From contig NC_058099.1 of the NCBI RefSeq assembly GCF_020171115.1, positions 18,963,001 through 19,027,000 on the forward strand: a stretch of DNA of 64,000 nucleotides, written 5' to 3'. Within the stretch, counting starts at the first letter, position 1. The number at the start of each line of letters is the position of its first letter. The notes under the pieces were generated by a model, which saw only the letters and a program-made list of their open reading frames with translations, was not told where the DNA came from and made no database searches. This document shows, one piece after another, positions 42,900 through 55,314 of the stretch. The DNA comes from Neogale vison. Taxonomy: Eukaryota; Chordata; Mammalia; Carnivora; Mustelidae. The translations under genes and the position numbers were made by a program.

Positions 42900-45285
42900 G
42901 GACAGAGTGACAGGAGCTCTGCCCGTGTGTGTCCTTAGGCAAACTGCCTAATCTTTCTGGGCCCCGTGTTTCTTAAGGCATGTTTCTTTAAGACTGGAAC
43001 ATCTAGTTTTGTTTTAGCGGATAGATAACGGGTGCTGTGGATAGGGTGGTGGGCAAACAGACTTGGAGCCTGCTTTCGTGGGGGACATAGAAGCTAGCAG
43101 TTTGTGGGAGACAGACATCAGATAAATGCGGACAAATATATGATTACAAGTGTGAAAGACAGGGATTCTTACCAGCATTAAAAAAGGAAAAGGTAAGGTC
43201 TCCTGTGGTTAGTAATCAGTGGGTGGTCCCCACTTCTGCTGTTGCTTTTTTCATCGTTCAGGCAGGTTTTAACCCCTGGAAGAAAGTTTTGTTAGCACCA
43301 GCCCCGTGGGAGGAGGCTGTCTCTGATCCTCAGGGCTCCAGCCTGACTCAGCTGTGGACACACCAGGCTGTGTGTCCTGGGACTGGACTCTTTTTTCCTC
43401 TGCAAACCTCTGGATCTCCACAAGGAAAATGGGGCCACTGGACCTTCTAAGTGTCCCTAACCTTGTTGGCAAGGAGGCCCTTGCCCGCATGTCACAAATA
43501 AATCCCGCCCCCCCCTTGAGAGTAGCTGCACTTTTTGTGTCTGTTAATTGAGAAAAATAACCTCATGACAACCGTCTCCTAGGGATTTAATCAAGCTGTT
43601 TAAAGCGGTTTCGTGTTTGCTAATCGCACCGCCTAGGGCTGTTGAAAACCAGTTGGGGTATGAGATGGATAGTGTTTGGTGTACATGGGCATTCGAGAAT
43701 CCCTTGAAGGTGTTTACACAAACACACATGCACATACACACACGCCACCTTTGCCCATCTTTGTACAGGAAGTAAAGAAGTTTGGGGGAAAAACAGTCAT
43801 CTACTCAGCTTGTGCAGGTGGGGAGATGTTTCCTAGGGGTTTAGGGTGCCCTGTGACCCAGCTTCTGTCCACCATACCTTTTGTCCCTGCCTCGTGTCCT
43901 CCTCAGTGCAGGTGATTGAGACACTAGCTGAGGGCCTGCTGGGCTACTTCCTGTGCCCTCTTCAGTGACCCATGGTCAGGTGTGTAGTGAGCCCACTTCC
44001 TGCCCGTTCACTTGGGGCAGAACCATCTCCTGCCTGACTCTCGCTTTCCTTGTTTGGTTGCCAGCCCTTCTGCCCCCTGCCCCTTGAGAATTTCAGACAC
44101 TTCTCTGCTGTTCCTGGGAAAAGCCTGATGATTGATACTGTTTTGGGGAGGGGGGATGTAGCAGACAAAGGTTCTTGTGGATTTCCATGCACCTGCCCTC
44201 CTCCCTCTCTGTCTCCTCCGCCCCACATCAGTCTTCCCTCTTCTCTGACATTCCATATATTTATAAAGAAATAGTCCATTAGCCTTTGGCCCTAAAAGGT
44301 CTGGAGTTCCAGATGATACATTTATACTCAAAAGATACATGATCCAAATGGTCAATTATAATTGTGGATTCAATTTTAGAGACAGTTTTAAAAGACTTGT
44401 GTAACTCACTCATCACAAGGTGACAGACTTTGGAAAGGCCTCAGGTAACCCGGACAGGGAAAGCACGGGCCCCCATGTCGGTGGGCATCCCAGTGTCAGG
44501 CACAGCCAGAGGCTGGAGCTGTGCGGCTCGGAGCTTCAGCTCGGCCCTCCCGGGTCTCGTGCACGTCGCCCCACCTGTCCCGTCCGAGCCTCCGTGGCTC
44601 CTCTCGTAAAACCTAAACTCCCCGTGCTGTGGTTTTTGAGCACACGATGTGTATGGGAGCCCTGGGAGCTTAGCAGGCTCCTGGGTCCCTGACTGTCCCT
44701 TTTCCTCTGGAAGGGGTCGGCTGAGGCCAAACGAGCTCCTGCCTCGGGGTGCCCCTCTTCTGGCCAACGCCAGATACAGCCTGCCCGGAACTCACCCCTT
44801 TGGAACCTTCAGAAGCAACAGGCAAAATGAATACGGCTTTGTGTCACCTTAACTCCAGGGGGAAAGGGGAACAGACTTTCCGTGTGGGTGGAATTTAAGA
44901 CGGAGGAGGCGGAACCTGGTCTCTGCGGCCTCTGCTGCGAGTATCTCCTGGTGGCAGGATAGGCAGGCGGCATCAGGACGCTTCAGAAGAACCCCTGGGG
45001 CTGGTGACCCACCTCCACAAAATTAAGGGAATTAAGTCCCTGAACCTCAAGCTCAAAGAGGCCCCAGCTTCGCTAAGTTATACACTGCCCTTCACCAGGA
45101 TGGTCTTGACTTTCAGCCCCCTGTATTAGCTTTAGCGTGGTAGGGCCCGGCGTCGGAGATTTTATGATGTGGGTACACTCCTTTTAACCAAACCTCAGAC
45201 TTGAGTCAAATATCACCAGTTTTTCTGCTTTTTCTGTGCCATAGACCCCATTGCACTTAGTACAAGACCTGTTCTCTTGCTCCTT
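42900..45285. other. Intron 1, mostly unique
   Basis: No exon seen. Pieces near 42905-42985 and 43070-43190 have weak MIR/LINE wording. The frame 44441-44767 (minus) is GC-rich chance. Intronic promoter-proximal regulatory DNA is possible but unmarked. Confidence 0.5.
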
Positions 45286-45289
45286 CAAT

Positions 45290-45905
45290 GTTATTTTATT
45301 TGTTCATTTGTTTGTTTATTTCCTCCCCATCTTTCTAGAAGTAGAACTGGCAAATGAAAATTGTATATAATTAAGGTGTACAGTGTGATTGATTTGTGAT
45401 ACCCGTACGGGATAAGAGGAGTACCACAATCAAGCTAACTATCCATCACGTCCCAGAGTTATTTTATTTTTGTGGTAAGAACCCTTAGGATATGCTCTCT
45501 TCGCAAATTTCAAGCATACAGTACAGAGTTATCTATTGTAGTCACCATGCTGGGCCCTAGATCCCCAGAACTTACTCATTTTATAACTGAAAGTCTGTAC
45601 CCTTTGACTGACATTTTCCGATTTCCTTCCCCCCGGTCTCCGGCAGCCACTCTTCTGCTCTTTTTCCTCTGTGAATTAGACTTCTTTAGATTCCACATAT
45701 AAGTGAGGTCATCTAGCATTTGCTTTTATGGGTCTGGTTTATTTCACTCAGTATAACGCCCTCCAGGTGCATCCCTATTGTTGCAAAGGACAGAATTTCC
45801 TTCCCCTTTTTTGTGGCTGAATAATATTCGTGTGTGTGCACGCGCCCACACACTTTTTCTGTTCATCTGTCAATATAGACTTGTTTCTGTGTTTTGGCTC
45901 TTGAG
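45290..45905 (-). mobile_element. L1M 3' UTR, antisense
   Basis: TTAAGGTGTACAGTGTGATTG, GTCACCATGCTGGGCCCTAG, AGATTCCACATATAAGTGAGG, TTATTTCACTCAGTATAACGC and GTGGCTGAATAATATTCG match the antisense L1M 3' UTR throughout. Confidence 0.88.
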
Positions 45906-46350
45906 ATGTGTTTTCAATCTTAAAAGACCTTTATTTTTCTCCTGCAGGTAGAAAGAGGGGGAAAAGATCCTCTGAGCATCCTGAAGGAGAGATTGTGTGT
46001 ATGTGTGTATGTGTGTGTAGTAAAAAGAAAATAAAATTTTAGGAATAAAGTTACTTAAGAGTTCATGAATCAGAGAGGGTCACCTCCTCACAGGGAGCAA
46101 AGGCGATTGAATGTACAATTTTTTTTTTTTTCCACTTCTCTCTCTCCCAAATCAAGGATCCATTGTTGCTCAGAGCAGTTTAGCAAGGATTCTGTTCCTC
46201 TCTCCAGGGGGCTCCCATCCCTCTCTTGAAGCCTATTTGCTAAATCATCACTGACAGGCCCAGATAAGGCAAGCCATTTACTATTTGTAATTATATTGAA
46301 AAGTTTGATTTTTGAAAAATCTCTCTTGAATGAACAGGAGCCAAACCAAG

Positions 46351-46374
46351 AAAAAAAAAAAAAAAAAAAAAAAA
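46351..46374 (+). repeat. Poly(A) tract, 24 bases
   Basis: Uninterrupted A run, with no SINE body recognised beside it. Confidence 0.9.
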
Positions 46375-46424
46375 GTAGACCTTTCAGAGGTTTCCAGCCA
46401 GAAAGTGTTGGTAAATTAGCCAAG

Positions 46425-46600
46425 GAGCCCAGAGACCAGGATGGTGCTCTGGGCTCTGCCACATGCCTGCTGTGTGACCTTGGGCCAATGGCTGACCCTC
46501 TCTGTGTCCTAGGGTGGATTGCCCAGAGTCTGCCCAGGGTCCCTTCTGGGCTCAGACAGTCTGTGATTTGCTCATATGTGCTACACAGAAGGCATTTAGA
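46425..46600 (+). mobile_element. MIR, sense
   Basis: GGGCTCTGCCACATGCCTGC, TGTGTGACCTTGGGCCAATG and the CTCTGTGTCCTAGGGTGGATT region fit MIR. Confidence 0.65.
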
Positions 46601-46604
46601 ATGT

Positions 46605-49130
46605 CTAATCCGGTGTTTTCTTGTTCTTTTGGAATTGATTTCATTTAAGGCAGACTTAAGAAAGTTGGCTAAGGATTAAGAGATGAGAATCTTGGCTCTC
46701 TTGTAGCCTCCTACTAATTCAGGAAATTGACGGGTGACACACTGTGCTGATGAGAACTTGACTGCTCTCCTCGACCCAAGAACACCAATCCTGGTGCCGT
46801 TCCAGAGTAAACGGGAAGACGACCGTGGGATGGCGGCATGCATAGCACCCCCCTGGGGGCGCGCTCGAAATCACATTCACTTACCCGCTTGCCCTCCAAG
46901 TCCCCGATTCTGCAGGTGGTAGGGCACGGGGTGCAGGGCGTGGGGTAGCCGGGTGCTGCTGGGATGTGTGTGGCCTGTGTGTGTTTCATCCCAATAAAAA
47001 TGAAATGGCTTCATTACAATCTCAACATCCCCCCCCACCCCGGGTTCCTCCAAGGGACATATTAGAATTTGAAACGTTCCAGAAGTTGAAAACATCGGCC
47101 AGCCCTTTTATTTAATTAGAGTCATCACACCCTCCCTTCCTCTGCATAATAACCCGCAAAGAATCTGTCCATATTAATATAAGTGATTATATTTAGTCCA
47201 GCACATTCTAAACGCCACATTTGTCATTTTCCCATTGTACATGGTTAGCTGAAGCCATTATAAATGATTACCACTTCCAACTTTGTATCTGAAATGCAGC
47301 TTCTCCCACTGGGGTTATTACCATTTTCCAATTTGGAAACCATGGGTAACATGTTCATGGGGACGCACAGGCTTTCCTCTGTCCCCATCCTCTTTCCTGG
47401 GTCCTGTGGGTCTTGCCAGCAATGACATGTTGAAAGCTCACTATTAATAAACTCCATATTAAATAGATGTTGGCTGGCCGGATCCAGAGTGTGATGTAGT
47501 GCATTGAGAGGGTCCATTTCTTTAATTTAATCTTATTTATTTCTGTGGCCCAAGCTGATACTCAAGGTTTCAGACGATTACAGTGCCCGCGTAGGACCAA
47601 ATCCTACGGCAGCTGGCTATTTCCTCTTCACATGAAGGAAGTGTTTTGTAGGCGGGAAGAGAATGCCCTTATTTTTGAGTGGGGGAGAGATTGATATTAC
47701 TATTAGAAGAGTCCTGCCTCTTGGCTTTAAGCTGGACAGGAAAGAGGTGGAGAATACCCCGGAGCCAGTCTTGTTTTTCTGTCACCTCCCTCTTGCGACA
47801 CACCCTGCGTTGCTTATTACCTGCCACACACTGGTCTTCTGGATGGGGCTGCAAAGATAAGGATGATCCTTTAACCCCGCGCCTAATTGGATTCCGTGTG
47901 TGTTGTTGCTTCCCTCTTCTGCCACGTGGCACACAGCCTGTACGCACCTGTCAGGTACGCGCGGCCCCTCACACGCCCGTCTGCTCCTGCGCCCGGCACT
48001 TGTGCATCTCCTCCGAGTCACAATCCACCCCCACCCCCTCCACCCTGCAAAGGGCTTTGTACTGAAGCCCACGTCCATGGGGGATTAGGCTCCAACTGGC
48101 TTTCCAGCAAGATTCTTTTATGACCCGGAAGAGCAGCGTTTGGGCTCCACTGCTCAGGGACCCCAAACTAGTGCCCAGCAAGGACCAGAGAATTTGATTA
48201 GAGGGAGTGACATTTAACGGCTGGAGGAGGTTGGAGGTGGAAATACGAATCTTTCAAAACCTATTCTTTTTTTCTTCCTTTAAAAAAAAAAAAAAACCCA
48301 AGCAAGAATCTGATGTGAACAGGGAGCTCACACAGGCTTCTCATTGTGCCCCAGGGTGGGGGGCTGCTTTTTAAAGGTTCCTGTGCTGCAGACGTTTAAC
48401 TTGACTTTGACAGCATGGCAGGTGGCAAAGGGTGCCGAGAACAGGAATCAGACCATTTGTTTCCTGTGCACTCCTGGCGTCCGCTGCAGGAGGCAGCACC
48501 GCGGGGCCGGTGCACTTGTGTTTGAACTTTGCTTTACCGGAACGCTCCGGGAGGAAAGGAGGCTGGCGTCAGCGAGTGAGCACTGCCTCTGTGTCAGGTG
48601 CTTTCTCCTTCCCTGGAGGGGAGGGGGTCGGGGGAGGCCAGGAAGGTCAGGCTCCAGGAGTAAAAATTGACCAGGCCCGGGTCACCATGGGGAATAGAAA
48701 CGAAGTGGCCCTTCTGCCCTATGTTCCTGCCTGGAACCCAGCCCTAGGCAGTCACGCAGCCACCCTCCTGAAAGACGTGGCCAGGCCCCCTGCTGGAAGG
48801 CAAGCAGGCGTCATACTTTGTGCCTGACATTCGGGAGCCTTTGGGGAACCATCTGCAGACTTCATTTTATTAAGTGGGGAGTGTGGTGCCCATGCATCAA
48901 GGGCAGGTGGCATGTCTGAGCCCCACCCGTCCTCATGGGAGCCGTTCATCCATGCGAGCTCTAAGCGCACATCCGTCCTCATGGGAGCCGTTCATCCATG
49001 CAAGCTCTAAGCGGCACTTCACGCCCCCAGGCCTGTGGCTGGTGCTCAGAGTTCAGAGATGGACGGTCAGTGGCCCCTGCCTTCGGGGAGCCGTGGGAGG
49101 GGGGGCACGGGCCCACCCTGGGCCACAGGT
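46605..49130. other. Intron 1, unique, with candidate conserved AT-rich block
   Basis: No exon. The block 47100-47540 is AT-rich, repeat-free and contains TTTAATTAGAG, CCATTATAAATG, ACTATTAATAAAC and TCTTTAATTTAATC. Frames at 47679-48078 on both strands and 48432-48827 are chance in GC-richer DNA. Confidence 0.45.
48927..49017 (+). repeat. Tandem duplication, about 46-bp unit, two copies
   Basis: CCGTCCTCATGGGAGCCGTT starts at 48927 and again at 48973. The two copies differ mainly at GCGAGCT versus GCAAGCT and in the last few bases, so the duplication is young. Confidence 0.93.
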
Positions 49131-49134
49131 CACT

Positions 49135-49425
49135 GAGGGTTTTAGGTGCTGTGACATCCACATGCCTCCACATCCCTGCCACCCTCTCTCCAAAGCAGGC
49201 CCCCACACCATCCCCTCGTGCTGCTATAATTTCCTTCAGAGCACTGCTCACCATGGAAGGACCTTCCACTGGTTTTGTTGGCTGTGTGCCCTGCCCTCGA
49301 CAAATCAGCTCCACAGAAACCAAGATTTGGTCCCTGTTGCTTCCTCACCCATCCCAGCACCTCCACAGGGCCTGACACACAGTAGGTGTTTTAGCAAATA
49401 AATATTTGCCGAGTGAATGGAATGA
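49135..49425 (+). mobile_element. L2 3' end, sense
   Basis: CCACATGCCTCCACATCC, GCAGGCCCCCACACC, GCACCTCCACAGGGCCTGAC, ACACAGTAGGTGTTTTAGC and AAATATTTGCCGAGTGAATG follow L2 order. Confidence 0.7.
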
Positions 49426-49599
49426 TCTTGCATCCAGGGCAGTGCTGGCGAGTTCAGGATTCCTTGGTTCCCAAGTGTGACAGCTGAAGAAAATCCGTGC
49501 GTTGCAAGGCAGTGGGTGCTTGGGGAAAAACACGGAGGAATGCCATAGGTTCTAACGTATGCTTCACCACGATGGTAATGGTGTGGCTGTGAGCAGATC

Positions 49600-49705
49600 C
49601 CATGCCCTCTCTGACTGCCTCAGTCTTTGGAGCTGTGAAATGGGCATAGGCATATCCCACTTGCCTTTCCAGGATGGGTATGGAATTGTATGACTTAATA
49701 GGTAC
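49600..49705 (+). mobile_element. MIR fragment, sense
   Basis: TGACTGCCTCAGTCTTTGG, GTGAAATGGGCATAGGCATA and CAGGATGGGTATGGAATTG fit MIR. Confidence 0.55.
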
Positions 49706-49709
49706 AAAA

Positions 49710-52030
49710 ACATTTGGTAAATGGGAAATCCTATGATACTACTTTAGCAAAAGACCTTTAAAAAAAAAACAAAACAAGACACGTGGTCTGGGTGGGCAGG
49801 AGCTTTTCCCACCCTCTGTGGCCCCAGCCAGCCTACGAGACCTCTTTGGTTATTTCATTTGTTGCTTTGCTCTCAATTTTAAAACCACATTCCCAGAAGT
49901 CGGTTATTTCTGCAGCTTGTATCTGTGATTCCAAAATAGAATCATTTATGCATTCTGAAGCAATCAATGAACCAACTTTGGGTGAGATAGGTCTTCTGGC
50001 TTTTTGTTAAAAAAAATAAACAAACGAACAAAAAAGGAAAAAAAAAAAAAGGAAACAAAACCTAAGCCCTGTTCAGGTTTGAAGAAGCCCTAGCATTTCA
50101 AGTAGAGGCCAAGTTCCTGCTAATCACACGTACGTTTAAAAGCTGCTTTATCCTCTATCGAAAATGCACGAGTGAATTTATTTTTTCTCCTTTTCCAGTC
50201 CCAACCCCTTTACCTCCGTATCCTTTGAGAATTTGTGTTCCTTCCACTAAATTGGCTGTGGCTTTGCTTCGGCTGGCAGCCAGTTTCATAGTTATTTTTC
50301 CTCTCTACCTGAGTTTTCGTAATATCAGCATCCTCTCAACTCTGAATGCAAAGCAAATATTTCAGCCTCCCGTAAACAAGTCCCAAGATGTCGTCTTCAC
50401 CAGATTCTAAAGCTGCAGGTTACAGGGAAGAACATAGCAAAGTGGCATCCAAAAGGGTGTATCTAAGTAATCTAGAAGTAGTGATTCAGAAATGTAGCTT
50501 GCCCAAGAGTTAACAAGCTCCCCAGGCAAGTCTTCATCACACTCAGGTTTGGGAAGCACCCCCTTCCTTTGGGATCTGCCCCCATCCCCGACATTTATCC
50601 ACAGAAAGACTTGACCAGAGAGTGGACCCACCCTGTCTCTATCCTGAGCTGTTCCAGAGCAGGGCTCCAGAAGTGCAAGGTCAACTGATATGTTGGACAA
50701 TCCAGGGAAGAGAGGTCTGTACCCAAGAGGTTAGAGATAGCTTTTGGAGATGGACCCGGGTTCATCTGACTGTGTTACTTGGCCGTGACCTTGAGCATCT
50801 CCCTTGGCCTCTCTGTGATGCAGACCCCCTCACCCTTCCAAACAGGTTATTGCTACTGTCGCACATCAGAAGTTCGAGAAATAGGGCCACGGAGGTCCCA
50901 CTGCAGGTGTTGTAATGAAAAATGTTATCGACTGCATCCTCTTGGCTTTGAAAGTCTTCTGTTGTGCCTGCTTAGTCTAAAAAAAGAAAAAAGGTGCCTT
51001 TGGAAGAAATGACTGGGGCTCAGGGCCCTCTCGATGCATCATAGCTGGTTGAATTGCAGAGTCATTTACTAAATGTGGTCAATATTCCCACATAGCGTTT
51101 CTCTAAAAATGTAATCGCTCCTGTTTGGGTTTTGGCATCTGCATTTTCTTTCGTTTTACAGAGGTAATAAAGCCCGGAGATCGGATGGAATTGTATGTCC
51201 CCACCTCTCTTAAAAACGTGGGGCAGGTGCTGGGCTCAGAGGCCAATGTGTGACAGGGTAGTTCCCAGATCAGCTGCATCGCCATCCCTGTTCCCCAGCA
51301 TCCTTCCCTCTTGGGCTCCCCAGGGGCCTTGATGAGAAGGGAGAGAAGGTGGCTGTTTTTCCAGAACCCATTAAAGCAATTAAATGCAGGCTGAAAGTGG
51401 TGATTTGACAATACGGCATCGGTACTAAAAAAAAAAAAAAAAACCAAACCCTGGAATGTATTTGAACCACATCTGAAATGGTGTGTGAGGCTTCATTAAG
51501 AGGTTTCTGATTAAGAAAAGAGAAGAGTGGTCCAGTGTTCCAAGATCATCCTTCCATGCAGGTGGGGAAGGGAGGAAGTCTGGGGAGGGGTCTTCCTTCT
51601 GCTGTTTCCATCCTGCAGGCCGGGGAGGGTATGGTGTCCTGTGATGTGTCTGAGCCCAGCGGGACCTTCATCCTTGCTCCATCTCTCCTGCCGCCTCCTC
51701 TCTCTCCTCAGGGGGCCCAAGCCTATCCCACCTTCTCCCAAACTCCCTTAAACCCTCTCTGCCCTCCACAAGTTCTTCTGGTCCTGAGGGTTTAAGTCCG
51801 TATATTCAGTTTGTCCCCAGATCCCTTCCTCTCTCCCATGCTGTCTCTGACCAGGACCTGGGCCTCCTTTTTAGAGCCATTCATTCATTCATTCATTCAT
51901 ATTTTCAGCTCTTCCCCAGTATTAGCAAAAGCATTTATTTGCCTTGAAAGTCCTGGCTCCTTTCTGACCCCCTGAAGGTACCTCATCCTCTTGCCCACAA
52001 ATCATGGGCATTTCCCAAGTTAGTGACCTT
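49710..52030. other. Intron 1, no exon recognised
   Basis: Mostly unique. Weak MIR wording at 50735-50830 (GATGGACCCGGGTTCATC, CGTGACCTTGAGCATCTCCC). Poly(A) at 51427-51443. No coding signal. Confidence 0.5.
51878..51900 (+). repeat. (ATTC)n microsatellite
   Basis: Five to six perfect ATTC units. Confidence 0.9.
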
Positions 52031-52034
52031 GACC

Positions 52035-52450
52035 TGCTCTCCTCTCTATAGTCTCCCCATTGGGGATTGCACCAGCCCCTGTGAGGTTAGACCCTCCTGG
52101 CCTGATCTCTCCCCAGCACCTCTCAGACCACACCTCCCCTATCCCTGCCATTGGAGGCCAAAGTGCAACAGCTTCCTGGCTGTCTGTCTGTCTCCCATCT
52201 TGCTGTCCATTTAGTATCCTAGAAGCATGGCACACTTTCAAATTTGTCTCTCATCAAGTGGTTCCCTGCCTAGCGCCTTGCACTGGAGCTGAGAGCCTTC
52301 AGGGTAGAAGCCGAGCTCCTGAACCCGGTGTTCAGGCTGCCCGTGATCTGATCCCCTTCTGTCTGCAGACAGTCCATTTCTCTGGCTTTTCCCCGAGTGC
52401 CGTCCACACTTGACCAGACAGGCAGCACTGCCCTCCTCTGAAAGGCAGCT
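52035..52450 (+). mobile_element. L2 fragment, sense
   Basis: CAAGTGGTTCCCTGCCTAGC, GGGTAGAAGCCGAGCTCCTGA, AGGCTGCCCGTGATCTGATC and CCGAGTGCCGTCCACACTTG fit an L2 3' region upstream of its terminus. Confidence 0.55.
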
Positions 52451-52644
52451 TGGGTCCCTGCACCTACGACACCCACGGCCCCAGTGAGGCCAGCCTCAGT
52501 GGACCGTCCCGCCCATCTTCAGCTACCCTGTCTGCAGGAACCCCTCTCATCTCCCCCACGGCCCCATCAGCACAGTGACCCTGATTCACTGGTTGTGACA
52601 CAGATTACACATCTCCGAGTGTTTCCTTGAATTGCTCCATGGTA

Positions 52645-52880
52645 ATAACTTCTGTATTGAGGGCTTACAGTAATCCAGACGGTATTCTCTGGACTTTCTA
52701 TGTATGAACTCACTTGAACCTCACACTAGCCCAATAGGTTCAAAGTAGGTACCGCTTTTATTGCTTTGTTGTACAAAAAATTGCAAAGAGTTTGTCACTT
52801 GCCTATTGTCACAAAGATGGAAGGTGGCAGAGCCAGGAATCAGAATCAGGCTTTGTTGACTTGAGGGGATGCATCTGTCC
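52645..52880 (-). mobile_element. MIR, antisense
   Basis: ATGAACTCACTTGAACCTCAC, GTAGGTACCGCTTTTATTG, TTGCCTATTGTCACAAAGATG and GGCAGAGCCAGGAATCAGAATC are antisense MIR. Confidence 0.8.
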
Positions 52881-52899
52881 CTCCAATGTCAAGAGAGGT

Positions 52900-53055
52900 G
52901 ACATCCCGTGATGCTACAGCCTGGGCCCTGTAGCCAGGGGCTCTGGGTTCAAAGCCTGGCTCTGCCACTGTGCACCTGTGGGGCCTTGAACAAACTCCTT
53001 GACCTCTCTGATTCTCAAATGCCTCTTTGATAACGTTGTAAGAGGAATAATAGTC
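52900..53055 (+). mobile_element. MIR, sense
   Basis: GGGCTCTGGGTTCAAAGCCTGG, CTCTGCCACTGTGCACCTGTG and TTGAACAAACTCCTTGACCTC are MIR. It forms an inverted pair with the copy just upstream. Confidence 0.8.
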
Positions 53056-53243
53056 AACAGCAGGCATGTTTCTGAACTTCCCTGTTCAATTTCCTCGTCT
53101 CTAAAATGAGGTTACTAATGGCCATACAGTTAACCTCTAAAAGCACTGGGGGCATCTATTGATTTGAGCATTTCGTGATTACCTGCTGTGCTCCCACCGC
53201 TGTGTTGGGGTCTCTTCCGCACCAGTTAAGACTTCTTGGTATA

Positions 53244-53444
53244 GGGGCGCCTGGGTGGCTCAGTGGGTTAAGCCACTGCCTTCGGCTAAGGTCATGATCT
53301 CAGGGTCCTGGGATCGAGTCCCGCATCGGGCTCTCTGCTCAGCAGGGAGCCTGCTTCCCTCTCTCTCTCTCTCTGCCTGCCTCTCCATCTACTTATGATT
53401 TCTCTCTGTCAAATAAATAAATAAAATCTTTAAAAAAAAAAAAA
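53244..53444 (+). mobile_element. Can-SINE, sense, young full length (intron 1)
   Basis: Intact head and tail with TGCCTGCCTCTCC, CTACTTATG and TCAAATAAATAAATAAAATC. Perfect 16-bp target duplication AAGACTTCTTGGTATA (53228-53243 and 53445-53460). A recent insertion in sense orientation to WHRN. Confidence 0.97.
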
Positions 53445-53464
53445 AAGACTTCTTGGTATAGCAT

Positions 53465-54335
53465 ACTCAGCACCTAAGATGCTTCTAAGCTTACAATTCT
53501 GAGCCCACGAATAAATACGGCCCCCAAGGACTGGCATCTGTGTGCCGCCTGGAGCTCTGCAAGGGCTTAGCGCAGATCTCCCCACCAGCTCTTGGGCGCA
53601 GCCCCCAGGGAGAGGAGGCCGAGCATGGAGAGGAAGAAGTGGCTGGCCACCAGTAGGCCGGTAGGAGGTGGCGGGGCTGGGATTTGAACTGTTTCCTCCT
53701 GCCTCCAAAGTGTGCGCTCATTGCCACCTCCTGGCGGGTGTGCAGCCTAGCAAGGCGCTGGCCAGAGCCCCGGTTCAGTGGATGGACATATCCTCTCTGA
53801 CGCTGTTTTCCTTACTGAGACGGGCGTTGCAGCCGTTTGATCAGAAACCCCCCGAGTGAGCAGACAGCCAGGGCCGCGGCCGCCCTGCCCTTTCCTGGGC
53901 AAGCTCGGTGCATCTTACTGATAGGCTTCAGGTACCCCCACAGCACTGGGCATTCTTGTCCCCCCCTTTTTCCCCCCTTCACCCTCTCTTATCTCCCTTG
54001 CCATGCCCAGACCTTTGTTGGGATTTTATTTTGTGCATTGTCTGTGGAAATTTCCTAAATAGATTAACTGTGACCTCGACTCCACCCCTATTAGGATAAA
54101 CCCGCAACTTAGGAAACCCTCTCATTGATTGGGCCGAGGGTGCGAATCCGCCTGCGCCGTCTGTGTGGTCTGCAGCGCGGGCACAACGCAAACAGGGTCT
54201 CCCGGGCCGCGTGTGAGAGGCCAGTGGTTGTCAGCACCATCGCAAGCCGGACAGAGGAAGGGCCATCTTATTTGGTTCGTGGGAAACACGAGGAGCAGAG
54301 GAGTCCGCCTAAGCATTTAAAATAAAATGTGTGTG
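53465..54335. other. Intron 1, no exon recognised
   Basis: GC-richer unique DNA. A weak antisense MIR piece (GGCGGGGCTGGGATTTGAACT, 53669-53690) is visible. The short frames are chance. Confidence 0.5.
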
Positions 54336-54339
54336 TGCA

Positions 54340-55310
54340 CGTGTATTAATGACCCGAGAGATACGGGTTCAATTATAGAGCTCGGAAACCCCAGGAAAAC
54401 ACAAAGGAAAAAGACCCCCCAAAACATCGATGATCCACTTGCCCAGAAATAATCACTAATGACAATTGGACTGCCGTCTTTCTGGTCCCCTGCATGCCCG
54501 CGTGTGTAAATTCCTACTGGGAATATTCTACAAAACTGCCGTTCTGAACATAGTTTTTGAAACCTGTCTCACCAAACAGTGTATCATGACTCTGATAAAT
54601 GTTTCTAGAACGTGGTTTTTAACCCTTGCGTCAGAGCAAAGAGGTGCGTGATTTGACTGATTTCTTTTTGGATAGTTTGTTTCTTAAATGTTAGCCACAT
54701 TGCTGCTTTAGACAATGTGTCCTGGCACATTAATCTGGAAGCACGTCTCTAAAATTTCCTTGGGCTGTCTTTCTAGAGGTGGCATTGGCTCCGGGCATAG
54801 GGAGAATTTTAAGGCTTGGTTAACTGTTGCCAGATTGTTCTTGGGGAAGAGTTTCTTATTTTACAGTCTCCTCTATCAATGTTTGCAATATATGGGTTGC
54901 TTCATTTTCCCCCAGCCTTGCTAACACCGGATATTATATTTCTTTCCCATTTTTGCTGATCTGTTGGACAAAAAGGTATCCTGTTTTAATTTGCATAATT
55001 TAAATAGTGATGTTGAATACCTTTGCATGTTTATTATTTGTATAGCTGTATACACACATAAATAGCATGTAGCAGAAGGTTACATACACATCATATAACA
55101 CTATTGTATAGGATATATGTACATTTATTTTTGGTGTGTAACTTACTGATGTCCTATGGCCATTTAATCACAAGAGTGTTGCATTTCCACCTCCTCAGAC
55201 CTATCAGCCTTTTCTTTAAGAGATGGTTGTTAGGAGTAGCTGTCAGGTGGTTGATTCATCTGGAATCCACCTGGAATTCAGATTCTTTAGTCCGAGGGTG
55301 AATTAAATTG
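54340..55310 (-). mobile_element. L1M, antisense
   Basis: AGAAATAATCACTAATGACA, CCAGATTGTTCTTGGGG, CAGCCTTGCTAACACCGG, TTTTAATTTGCATAATTTAAA and GATGTTGAATACCTTTGCATG are antisense old-L1 landmarks in the right order. Confidence 0.7.
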
Positions 55311-55314
55311 GAGG

